This document shows, one piece after another, positions 25,648-32,428 of a DNA stretch of 39,105 bases; within the stretch, counting starts at the first letter, position 1, and each line of letters starts with the position of its first letter. Location of the stretch: NCBI RefSeq assembly GCF_028289855.1, contig NZ_JAQGKZ010000048.1, positions 1 to 39,105 on the forward strand, in the 5' to 3' direction. The DNA is from Sphingomonas bacterium (GTDB lineage: Bacteria > Pseudomonadota > Alphaproteobacteria > Sphingomonadales > Sphingomonadaceae). Under the pieces are notes generated by a model. It had not been told where the DNA came from. It ran no database searches and saw only the letters and a list, made by a program, of their open reading frames with translations. The position numbers and the translations under genes were made by a program.

Positions 25648-27311
25648 CAGCGTGCATCCGCCTTGATCATGTCACGCACGGCGAGTGCAGCGCGCGCCGG
25701 GTTGTCACGCGTAAAGCCGCGCACGGTGCCGATCCGGTCGTCGAAATTCTGCGCACTTTCGAGCGCGTCGATCCCGACCGGGCCCTTGACGCCGCGTGCG
25801 CCTGCGGCGGGTACGCCGATGCCCAACGCCGCCAGGTCACGGCCACCGCGCCCCACATCGTCGCGCTTCTTGAGCAGCGCGGTGGCGAGCGGGCGGACAC
25901 CCAGGAACAGCACGAGCAGCGCAATGACGAGCGCGGTCGCGTTGCGGATAATCATCGCGAACCACCCACTTTCGTAGAACGCCTGCCCGCCGCCGGTGAC
26001 GGCTGCGGGGGCAAAGCGGCGGCTAACCACCGTCACCTGGTCGTTGCGCGCCGGGTCGGCGCCGACCGCCGAGCGGACGAGGTCGGTGATCTGCTGGATT
26101 TCGACCGGCGAGCGCGGCTTGCCGGTGGCGGGATCGCTGAGCGCGACCGAGACCGACAGGCGCTTGACGCTGCCCGGCGCGGCGCGCGTGACCGAGACTT
26201 CCTTGCCGAGGTCGTAGGCGCGAGCATAACTGTCCGCCGACTTGGCGGTATCGGGCACCGCCGGGGCGGCTGCGGGAGCGGCGCCAGCGGCAGCCGGCGT
26301 CGGCTGCGCAGTGGGCGCGGTCACTGTCGTCGGCCCGGGGGGCGTGTTCGACAGCGCGCCGGGGATACCCCCGGGCGCCCCGGTCGATCCGTCCTTTCCG
26401 GTCCAATTGCCCTGCTCGGCGCGCAACGCGCCGGCCTTGTCGTAGCTCTCGCGGGTCGAGCTGGTGTCGTCGAGATTGACCTCCGCCGACACTTCGGCGG
26501 TGAAATTGCCGGCCCCGACCAGCGGCGTCAACAACGTGGTCAACTTGTCGCGATATTTCTGTTCGACCTGATTCTGGAAGCGGACGCGCTCGTCATTGCC
26601 GCCATCGCCGCCCGAGGGCTTGGAGAGCAGCGACCCCGCCTGGTCGACGATCGTCACGCCTTCGGGCTTCATCCCCGGCACCGACGAGGCGACGAGATTG
26701 ACGATCGAGGCGACTTGCGCGTCGCTGAGCGACCGGCCGCCCTGGAGCTTCAGGATGACGCTGGCGGTCGGCGCGGCATTGTCGCGGACGAACACGGTGT
26801 TTTCTGGGACGGCGAGATGCACGCGCGCCTCGGCCACCGCGTCGATATCCTCGATCGAGCGCGCCAGTTCGGTCTCGCGCGCCTGGCGAAGGCGTTCGCC
26901 CTCGACCGCGCGGCTGGTGCCCATCGGTAGATTGTCGAGGATCGCATAACCGGCGGGCGCCGACTTGGGCAGGCCCTGACCGGCGAGCAGCATCCGCGCC
27001 TTCGAATAATCGCTTTCCGACACCGTCACCGAATCGGTCGATTCGTCGAGCCGCCCGGTGATGCCGCCGGTCTTGAGCGCGGAGATCACCGCCGATTTGT
27101 CGCTGTCGGGCAGGTTGGAGAACAGCGTCTTCTGCGTCGGCGTCGACAGCATGAACCACGCAAGCGCGGCAGACGCGATCAGCCCGACCATGAAGATCAT
27201 GGGAAGGCTGCGCTTGACCGCGGGCTGGGCCAGCATGACGCGCATCTGGCTCAGCGGGTTGGCGAAGCCTTGGTTGCCCGTGTCGGGCAGCGGAGTGAGG
27301 GCTGTGGTCAT
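25647..27311 (-). CDS. fliF: Flagellar MS-ring protein FliF
   Basis: Forms the membrane MS ring on which the motor is built. The 554-residue protein has an N-terminal membrane helix (about 38-57), ring-building motifs (SDKSAVISALKTGGI, then EGERLRQARETELARSIEDI and AVPENTVFVRD), a long Pro/Ala-rich periplasmic loop (about 300-360), a second membrane helix (about 450-472) and a cytoplasmic tail ending in ARAALAVRDMIKAD that binds FliG. Six bases separate it from fliE. Confidence 0.97.
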   Translation of the reverse strand: MTTALTPLPDTGNQGFANPLSQMRVMLAQPAVKRSLPMIFMVGLIASAALAWFMLSTPTQKTLFSNLPDSDKSAVISALKTGGITGRLDESTDSVTVSESDYSKARMLLAGQGLPKSAPAGYAILDNLPMGTSRAVEGERLRQARETELARSIEDIDAVAEARVHLAVPENTVFVRDNAAPTASVILKLQGGRSLSDAQVASIVNLVASSVPGMKPEGVTIVDQAGSLLSKPSGGDGGNDERVRFQNQVEQKYRDKLTTLLTPLVGAGNFTAEVSAEVNLDDTSSTRESYDKAGALRAEQGNWTGKDGSTGAPGGIPGALSNTPPGPTTVTAPTAQPTPAAAGAAPAAAPAVPDTAKSADSYARAYDLGKEVSVTRAAPGSVKRLSVSVALSDPATGKPRSPVEIQQITDLVRSAVGADPARNDQVTVVSRRFAPAAVTGGGQAFYESGWFAMIIRNATALVIALLVLFLGVRPLATALLKKRDDVGRGGRDLAALGIGVPAAGARGVKGPVGIDALESAQNFDDRIGTVRGFTRDNPARAALAVRDMIKADAR

Positions 27312-27317
27312 GATCGA

Positions 27318-27677
27318 TTACACCGGCATGCTCATGATGTCCTTGTAGGCGGACAGCAGTTTGTTGCGGACTTGCAGAGTCGCCTCGAAGCTGACCGACG
27401 CCTGTTGGCGGGCCAGCATCACCTTGGCGATGTCGATCGTTTCGCCGCGCTCGTACGAGGCGGAGATGTCGGAAGCCGCGTTCTGGCTCTCGTTGACGCT
27501 TTGCAGCGCGCTCGACAGCGAATCCGCGAAGGTTGTTGGCCCGGTCGCAGCGGGGGCGTTGACACCGGCCGACGCATTGACCCGGGCCAGCGCCTGGTTG
27601 CGTTCGAGAATCTGCGCGCGCAGCGCCATCACGCGATCGACGCTCATCGCGCCGTCGACTCCGCCGATTCCGCTCAT
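27318..27677 (-). CDS. fliE: Flagellar hook-basal body complex protein FliE
   Basis: A small protein linking the MS ring to the proximal rod. The 119-residue product ends with the FliE signature (ISASYERGETIDIAKVMLARQQASVSFEATLQVRNKLLSAYKDIMSMPV in pattern, residues 70-118). The ATG at 27677 overlaps the flbD stop by 4 bases. Confidence 0.95.
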   Translation of the reverse strand: MSGIGGVDGAMSVDRVMALRAQILERNQALARVNASAGVNAPAATGPTTFADSLSSALQSVNESQNAASDISASYERGETIDIAKVMLARQQASVSFEATLQVRNKLLSAYKDIMSMPV

Positions 27678-28939
27678 GCCGACATCCTATTGCTGCGGGT
27701 GATGTCCTCACCCTGTTCGCGCGCCTTCGCCAGGCGATAGCGGAGCGTGCGCTCCGAAATGCCGAGCCGCCTGGCCGTTTCGATCCGGCTGCCGCCGCAC
27801 GCGGCGAGCGTTTCGCGGATCGCGTGGAATTCGCTGAACTGGACGACGTTCGCCAGCGTATCGCCGTTCGACCGCGCCGGAATGGCGTCGGCCTGCGGCG
27901 TCGGGCGTCGGTCGAACACGATATGGCTCGCGCCGATCGTATCGCCGGCGGCGAACAGTAGAGCGCGCTGGATGACGTTTTCGAGCTCGCGGACGTTGCC
28001 CGGCCAATCGTGCGCCATCAGCATCGCGACTGCGTGACTGTCCGGCCACGGGATCGACGGACGCGTGCCGGCATGGCGCAAGATCATCGCCGCGGTCAGC
28101 GCCGGAATATCCTGCGGCCGTTCGGCGAGCGGGCGCGTGGTCAGCGGGAACACCGACAAGCGGTAATAAAGGTCGGCACGGAAGCGACCGGCGGCGACTT
28201 CTTCCTGAAGGTCGCGGTTGGCGCAGGCGATGATGCGGACATCGACCGGGATCGCCTGGGTCGCGCCGATCGGAATAACCTCACGCTCCTGGAGCACGCG
28301 GAGCAGCTTGGCTTGCAGGCCCAGCGGCATCTCGGCGATTTCGTCGAGCAGCAACGTCCCGCCGTCGGCGGCGCGGAAAAACCCGTCACCGCCCGACGAG
28401 GCACCGGTGAAGGCGCCCTTCTGGTGGCCGAACAGCAATGCTTCGAGCATGGTTTCCGGGAGCGCCGCGCAATTGATCGCAATGAATGCCTTGTCGCGGC
28501 GCGACGAGGCGCGGTGGATGGTGCGCGCAATCACTTCCTTGCCGGTACCGGTCGGGCCGTTGACGAGAACGGTGATGTCGGCGTCGGCGACGCGCTCCGC
28601 CAACGCGAACAGCGCGAGGCTCTCCGGATCGGCGGCAGTCGGCGCGTCGGGACCGGCGGCGAAAGCGTGCGCGAAGGCGTTGCCGATCGCCGCGTCGCCG
28701 GCGCCGAACGCGAGACGGGCGGGAGAATTATCGGTCGCGCGGGTGAAACCGCGGCCTTCGTCGGCGATCACCAAGGTCCGCGCGGCAATCGGCGGGGTTT
28801 CTCCGTCCATCACCAGGAAGATGTCGCTCGCCCCCGGCCGTGCGCCATCGGCCGCGACGCTCAGCCCCTGGGCCTTGAGCGACGAGACCATCGCATATTT
28901 TTGCCGAACAATCGCGGCGGAGGGGAAAATCGAACGCAT
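27674..28939 (-). CDS. flbD: Sigma-54-dependent flagellar transcriptional activator, FlbD-like
   Basis: Activates the sigma-54 flagellar promoters seen elsewhere in the window. The 421-residue protein has an N-terminal region (1-105) that looks like a worn-down receiver domain with no clear phospho-acceptor context. An AAA+ domain follows with Walker A GPTGTGKE (128-135), the sigma-54 contact loop GAFTGA (175-180), Walker B GGTLLLDE (193-200) and PGNVRELENVIQRAL. A Fis-type helix-turn-helix lies at the end (IETARRLGISERTLRYRLAKARE). Start: ATG at 28939, with GAAAGG nine bases upstream; the ATG pair just before it is too close to that site. First gene of the flbD-fliE-F-G-H-I-J operon. FlbD of Caulobacter is the closest known example by context. 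Confidence 0.88.
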   Translation of the reverse strand: MRSIFPSAAIVRQKYAMVSSLKAQGLSVAADGARPGASDIFLVMDGETPPIAARTLVIADEGRGFTRATDNSPARLAFGAGDAAIGNAFAHAFAAGPDAPTAADPESLALFALAERVADADITVLVNGPTGTGKEVIARTIHRASSRRDKAFIAINCAALPETMLEALLFGHQKGAFTGASSGGDGFFRAADGGTLLLDEIAEMPLGLQAKLLRVLQEREVIPIGATQAIPVDVRIIACANRDLQEEVAAGRFRADLYYRLSVFPLTTRPLAERPQDIPALTAAMILRHAGTRPSIPWPDSHAVAMLMAHDWPGNVRELENVIQRALLFAAGDTIGASHIVFDRRPTPQADAIPARSNGDTLANVVQFSEFHAIRETLAACGGSRIETARRLGISERTLRYRLAKAREQGEDITRSNRMSA

Positions 28940-28953
28940 CCACATCATCCTTT

Positions 28954-28980
28954 CGTATGAGTGGAGATGCGTCACATACG
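28954..28980. promoter_or_regulatory. Inverted repeat in the flbD leader, possible operator
   Basis: CGTATG (28954-28959) and CATACG (28975-28980) form a perfect six-base inverted repeat with a 15-base spacer, 15 bases upstream of the flbD start and partly next to its ribosome binding site. Centre-to-centre distance of 21 bases is two helical turns. The binding protein is unknown; a chance match cannot be excluded. Confidence 0.35.
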
Positions 28981-29001
28981 GTAAACAGGTGGTTAAGCAT
29001 G

Positions 29002-29017
29002 TTGCCGGAAGCGGCAA
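29002..29017. promoter_or_regulatory. TTGCCG-N4-CGGCAA palindrome between flbD and fliC, likely activator/repressor site
   Basis: TTGCCG (29002-29007) and CGGCAA (29012-29017) are a perfect palindrome built from the same half-sites as the array at 38065-38122 between motA and flgB. It lies 63 bases before the flbD start and about 205 before fliC. In Caulobacter, FlbD acts on ftr sites at both activated and repressed flagellar promoters; assignment to FlbD here is inference from position and shared half-sites. Confidence 0.5.
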
Positions 29018-29119
29018 GAAATTACCGGCGCCGGGACGTGCACGCGTGGGCGTACGCGCGCGCGGACAAGGGAAAGCGGACGCGAACGGCAAACCTTACC
29101 CAAAATGGGCCATGCCAAA

Positions 29120-29146
29120 TAAAAATACTTAATGTCAGTTCGAACC
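29120..29146 (+). promoter_or_regulatory. Weak sigma-28-like promoter candidate of fliC
   Basis: TAAA (29120-29123) is followed after 15 bases by TTCGAACC (29139-29146). The spacing equals that of the fliD and flgM promoters, but only the TCG/CGA core of the -10 resembles GCCGATAA. It would give a leader of about 70 bases. No proper -24/-12 promoter was found in the 283-base gap, which supports this weak match. Confidence 0.4.
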
Positions 29147-29222
29147 GGCCGTTTCTCTCCTGTGACGGCTCAGCTCTCCGATTGGGGGCGGCGGAGAACG
29201 TCGGAGCAAATGGAGACGACCA

Positions 29223-30041
29223 ATGACCGTAATTGGAACCAATGTCGGCGCGCTGCGCGCCGCGAATGCGTCGATGGGTGCCAACAGCGCGCTCAACACG
29301 GCGATGGAGCGCCTGTCGACCGGCAAGCGCATCAACTCGGCGAAGGACGATGCCGCCGGCGTCGCGATCGCTTCTTCGATGACTTCGCAGATCCGTGGTA
29401 TGAACCAGGCGATCCGCAACGCCAACGACGGCATGTCGATGGCGCAGACCGCCGACGGCGCGCTGAACGAAGTGACCAACATGCTGCAGCGTATCCGCGA
29501 GTTGGCGGTTCAGTCGGCGTCGGGCACGTACGGCGACGACGACCGCACCAACATGCAGACCGAAGTCGCCGCGCTGACCACGCAGATCACCAACGTCCTG
29601 TCGAACACGCAGTTCAACAAGGTCAACCTGTTCACCGGCGACGCCGGCGACAGCGGTGACGTGACGATCCAGACCGGCTCGAGCGCCGCCGATACGGTTA
29701 CCGTGTCGTTCGCGGAAATCGACCTGTCGGACGCCACGGGCGTCGACATCTCCGATGCCGGCGATGCGTCGGACGCGCTCGAGACGATCGACGACGCGAT
29801 CACGACGGTCAACACGGCGCGTGCCGGCTTCGGTGCGGCGCAGAGCCAGCTGCAGTCGGTCGTGACCAACCTGTCGGACAACGTGACCAACCTGAGCGAC
29901 GCGCGCAGCCGCATCGAAGACGCCGACTTCGGCGCCGAATCGACCAATCTGGCGAAGGCGCAGATCCTGGCCCAGGCATCGACCGCGATGCTGGCCCAGG
30001 CCAACCAGAGTGCCCAGTCCGTTCTCAAGCTGCTCCAGTAA
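29223..30041 (+). CDS. fliC: Flagellin FliC
   Basis: Filament subunit. The 272-residue protein has the conserved N-terminal D0/D1 part ([30 protein letters not shown], then [30 protein letters not shown] in pattern, residues 20-95) and C-terminal D1/D0 part ([41 protein letters not shown] in pattern). The variable middle (about 140-190) is short and very acidic (Asp-rich), so the filament surface lacks large D2/D3 domains. ATG at 29223 preceded by GGAGA. Monocistronic: followed by a strong terminator. Its chaperone FliS is encoded in the fliD operon. Confidence 0.97.
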   Translation: MTVIGTNVGALRAANASMGANSALNTAMERLSTGKRINSAKDDAAGVAIASSMTSQIRGMNQAIRNANDGMSMAQTADGALNEVTNMLQRIRELAVQSASGTYGDDDRTNMQTEVAALTTQITNVLSNTQFNKVNLFTGDAGDSGDVTIQTGSSAADTVTVSFAEIDLSDATGVDISDAGDASDALETIDDAITTVNTARAGFGAAQSQLQSVVTNLSDNVTNLSDARSRIEDADFGAESTNLAKAQILAQASTAMLAQANQSAQSVLKLLQ

Positions 30042-30060
30042 TCCGGGCACGCTAGAGGTA

Positions 30061-30104
30061 CGGCTCCGGCATCCCGCCCCCCTTCATACGGGGTGCCGGA
30101 GCCG
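30061..30104 (+). terminator. Hairpin downstream of fliC
   Basis: CGGCTCCGGCA (30061-30071) pairs with TGCCGGAGCCG (30094-30104), an 11-bp GC-rich stem, and a smaller CCCC/GGGG stem is possible inside. No T run follows directly. It may protect the 3' end of the abundant fliC mRNA, with the second hairpin acting as terminator. Confidence 0.6.
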
Positions 30105-30111
30105 AACACGG

Positions 30112-30148
30112 AACCCCGGTGGTCGTAAGACCGCCGGGGTTTTGTGTT
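30112..30148 (+). terminator. Rho-independent terminator of fliC
   Basis: AACCCCGGTGGTC (30112-30124) and GACCGCCGGGGTT (30129-30141) form a 13-bp stem with one G-T pair, capped by GTAA, a GNRA tetraloop, and followed by TTTGTGTT. It ends 8 bases before the 3' end of the convergent ArsR-type gene and could serve both strands (AACCCC gives a short A/T flank on the other side). Confidence 0.85.
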
Positions 30149-30155
30149 GTTGGTG

Positions 30156-30815
30156 CTAGTTCAATCCAAACAAGGCATCGAACGCGATTATGCCCATTGG
30201 CGAGAAGCGCACCACCCGCCCCTCGCCACGCGCCGCCCAGCCTTGGTCGATCGCGCGCGTCAGGATCGCGGCGCCCAGCACGCCGCCGAGATGGTGGCGC
30301 CGCTCGCTCCAATCGAGGCACGTTCGGCAGAACGGGCGGAGGCCATCGCCTTTGACGAAATCGCGGGTCGCGAACCACGCGCGGCCAGCATCGGTCAGCG
30401 CGTCGTCCGCCATCAGGCCGCGGGCCGCCAGCGACGATGCCAGCATCACCGCGCGTTCGCCGGCCAAATGGTCGTAGCACACCCGCGCCTCACGCAGCGC
30501 AGCGTCGCGCGGCCCCGTGCGCACGCGCACCGCGCCGGTCCGCTGCGCCAGCCCCATCAGCGCTTCGAGCGTGTCGGCGACATCGCCGCCAGACAGCCGC
30601 AGATAGCGGTGCCTTCCCTGCTTCTCGGCGGCGAGCAGCCCAGACTGTTCGAGCCGGGCGAGATGTCCGCTCGCGGTGGGGAGCGCGACGCCGCCCGCTT
30701 CGGCCAGCTCGCTCACGGTCAGCGCGCGACCGTCCATCAGCGCGGTCAGCATATTGGCGCGCGCGGGATCGCCGATCAGTGCCGCGATCGCGGCGATATT
30801 GGGTCCATCTTTCAT
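30156..30815 (-). CDS. ArsR-family winged-helix transcriptional regulator
   Basis: A 219-residue protein. The N-terminal 90 residues are an ArsR-type winged helix-turn-helix (IGDPARANMLTALMDGRALTVSELAEAGGVALPTASGHLARLEQSGLL in pattern). The C-terminal 120 residues are longer than in classical metal-sensing ArsR proteins, and include a pair of Cys in FCRTCLDW near residue 165 that could bind metal or react with oxidants. It is divergent from the NIPSNAP/ABM pair and the first codon lies inside a palindrome, so autoregulation and control of the pair are likely. Not known to have a flagellar role. Confidence 0.85.
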   Translation of the reverse strand: MKDGPNIAAIAALIGDPARANMLTALMDGRALTVSELAEAGGVALPTASGHLARLEQSGLLAAEKQGRHRYLRLSGGDVADTLEALMGLAQRTGAVRVRTGPRDAALREARVCYDHLAGERAVMLASSLAARGLMADDALTDAGRAWFATRDFVKGDGLRPFCRTCLDWSERRHHLGGVLGAAILTRAIDQGWAARGEGRVVRFSPMGIIAFDALFGLN

Positions 30816-30837
30816 GGTTCGGTCTTAGCCGAACCAT
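30814..30837. promoter_or_regulatory. Perfect 9-bp palindrome at the ArsR gene start, probable operator
   Basis: ATGGTTCGG (30814-30822) and CCGAACCAT (30829-30837) form a perfect inverted repeat with a 6-base spacer, overlapping the start codon of the ArsR-type gene. Position and symmetry fit the binding site of a dimeric winged-helix regulator acting on both divergent transcripts. Confidence 0.68.
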
Positions 30838-30855
30838 CGCCGCGCTGGAATCGCT

Positions 30856-30873
30856 AAAGTGTGCCGACACTTT
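30856..30873. promoter_or_regulatory. Second palindrome upstream of the NIPSNAP gene
   Basis: AAAGTGT (30856-30862) and ACACTTT (30867-30873) form a perfect 7-bp inverted repeat with the 4-base centre GCCG, ending just before the GGAGAA ribosome binding site of the gene at 30886. It differs in sequence from the palindrome at 30814, so it may be a separate operator or a leader hairpin that affects translation. Confidence 0.5.
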
Positions 30874-30885
30874 GGAGAAGACCGA

Positions 30886-31191
30886 ATGATTACCTGCATC
30901 ATCCGCTACGATATCGAGCCGTGGGGCCGCGACGCGTTCGTCGATTATGCGCGAACCTGGGGCGAGGCGATCCCGCGCTGCGGCGCCGATCTGATCGGCT
31001 ATTTCGCGCCGCACGAAGGGTCGGCGACAACTGCTTACGGAATCTATGACATCGCGGACCTCGCCGAATACGAAGCGTATCGCGCGCGATTGAAGGCGGA
31101 CCCGCTGGGACAGCAGAACTTCGCTTTCGCGCAAAAGGGGCGCTTCATTCGCCGCGAGGATCGCCTCTTCCTGCAACGGGTCGACCGATGA
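30886..31191 (+). CDS. NIPSNAP family protein
   Basis: A 101-residue protein of the dimeric alpha/beta-barrel superfamily. It begins MITCIIRYDIEPWGRDAFVDYARTWGEAIPRCGADLIGYF in pattern, followed by YGIYDIADLAEYEAYRARLKADP, the usual NIPSNAP layout. Biochemical role unknown; many such small barrels act in oxidation or breakdown of small molecules. ATG at 30886 with GGAGAA at proper distance. It overlaps the next gene by 4 bases (ATGA). Confidence 0.82.
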   Translation: MITCIIRYDIEPWGRDAFVDYARTWGEAIPRCGADLIGYFAPHEGSATTAYGIYDIADLAEYEAYRARLKADPLGQQNFAFAQKGRFIRREDRLFLQRVDR

Positions 31192-31529
31192 TCGCGGTTA
31201 TCTTCGAGGTCGAGCCCGCCGACCGGCAGGCCTATCTCGACCGCGCCGCCGCGCTCAAGTCCGAGCTCGAAGACGTCGACGGGTTCGTGTCGATCGAGCG
31301 GTTCGAAAGCCTGACGCAGCCGGGCAAGATCCTGTCGCTGAGCTTCTTTCGCGACGAAGCCGCGGTCGCCGCGTGGCGCAACACGCCGCATCATCGCGAC
31401 GCGCAGGCGGCTGGGCGTGGCGGTGTGCTGGCCGATTACCGGCTGCGCGTCGCCGAGGTGGTGCGCGACTATGGCATGACCGAGCGAGCGGAGGCGCCTA
31501 CCGACAGCCGCGCGGTGCACGACGACTAG
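31188..31529 (+). CDS. Antibiotic biosynthesis monooxygenase (ABM)-domain protein
   Basis: A 113-residue small barrel. The sequence IAVIFEVEPADRQAYLDRAAAL, then DVDGFVSIERFESLTQPGKILSLSFFRDEAAVAAWRNTPHHRDAQ in pattern is typical of the ABM fold found in heme-degrading and cofactor-free monooxygenases. The final 15 residues are extra. Translationally coupled to the NIPSNAP gene; the pair is presumably controlled by the divergent ArsR-type protein. Confidence 0.83.
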   Translation: MIAVIFEVEPADRQAYLDRAAALKSELEDVDGFVSIERFESLTQPGKILSLSFFRDEAAVAAWRNTPHHRDAQAAGRGGVLADYRLRVAEVVRDYGMTERAEAPTDSRAVHDD

Positions 31530-31552
31530 ACTGACCGAATAACCAAAAAAGC

Positions 31553-31660
31553 CGTCACCCCGGCCTTGTGCCGGGGTCCACTGTGCCGCGAGCGTTCCGC
31601 AAGAGGCTGTTACTCACCGCCAAGCCGCCTGGTGGACCCCGGCACAAGGCCGGGGTGACG
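31553..31660. repeat. Perfect 29-bp inverted repeat element (family C)
   Basis: Arms 31553-31581 and 31632-31660 are exact reverse complements over 29 bases. Each contains an inner palindrome CCCCGGCC-TTG-TGCCGGGG. The centre is 50 bases. It lies between the convergent ABM and fliA genes and may double as a bidirectional terminator. Sequence differs from families A and B. Confidence 0.9.
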
Positions 31661-31684
31661 GTGCGGAAAATAGCGCTTGGCCAG

Positions 31685-32428
31685 CTAGACCGACTTGCCC
31701 AGCGCCCGCTTCAGCCGCGCGTGCGCCGACGCCTTGATCTGGCATACTCGCGCGGCGCCGACGCCGAGCACCTGGCCGATTTCCTCGAGGTTGAGCTCCT
31801 CGACATAATAAAGCTGGACGACCTGCGCCTCGCGCTCGGGCAGCGCGGCGATCGCGGCGATGAGCGCGTCGCGCAGACCGGCTTCCGCGAGCTGGTCGAA
31901 CGCGTTGGGTTCGTCGGACATGAACCACGGGCCGTCGTCGGTGTAGACGTCGTCGAGCGAGTCGAACCTGACCGCCTCCGCGCCGGCATAGTCGGCGCGC
32001 AACTTTTCGATGGAGACACCGAGTTTCTCGGCGACTGCGGCGTCGCTCGGCGGGACGCGATCGATTGTCAGCGCGGCGACGATCTCCTGATATTGCTTGC
32101 GGCGGCGCATCGCGCCACGCGTCAGCGTTGCCTGGCGGCGGAGCTGGTCGATCATCGCGCCGCGCAGGCGCGTGGCGAGATATTGTTCGAAGGTCACTTG
32201 CCCGCGATCCTCGAACCCGTGGATCGCCTCGACCAGCGCGACGAGCCCGATCTGGACCAGATCCTCGACCTCGCACACGCCCGAAATGCTGCCGTGGACA
32301 TGCCACGCGATGCGGCGGACCAGCGGCGCGTGCTTGCGCACGAGTATATCGACATCGGCCTTGGCCACGCGGCCATAGGTCAAGGGTTGGGCGTCCGCGA
32401 ACGCGGCGCGCATCGGTTCGGCGCTCAT
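31685..32428 (-). CDS. fliA: RNA polymerase sigma factor FliA (sigma-28)
   Basis: Directs transcription of late flagellar genes. The 247-residue protein has region 2 (HAPLVRRIAWHVHGSISGVCEVEDLVQIGLVALVEAI, residues 32-68 in pattern, with YLATRLRGAMIDQLRR), region 3 (PPSDAAVAEKLGVSIEKL) and region 4 (LPEREAQVVQLYYVEELNLEEIGQVLGVGAARVCQIKASA in pattern). The ATG at 32428 overlaps the flhA stop by 4 bases; upstream codons in the frame belong to a shadow of flhA. Its antagonist FlgM is encoded 3.5 kb away, and promoters of its type precede fliD and flgM. Confidence 0.95.
   Translation of the reverse strand: MSAEPMRAAFADAQPLTYGRVAKADVDILVRKHAPLVRRIAWHVHGSISGVCEVEDLVQIGLVALVEAIHGFEDRGQVTFEQYLATRLRGAMIDQLRRQATLTRGAMRRRKQYQEIVAALTIDRVPPSDAAVAEKLGVSIEKLRADYAGAEAVRFDSLDDVYTDDGPWFMSDEPNAFDQLAEAGLRDALIAAIAALPEREAQVVQLYYVEELNLEEIGQVLGVGAARVCQIKASAHARLKRALGKSV

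Noticed and set aside
28990..29005. Sigma-54-like promoter before fliC (TGG and TTGC boxes)
   Set aside because: The spacing between GG and GC is 11 bases rather than the strictly required 10, and the GAACT block found at the other four promoters is missing.
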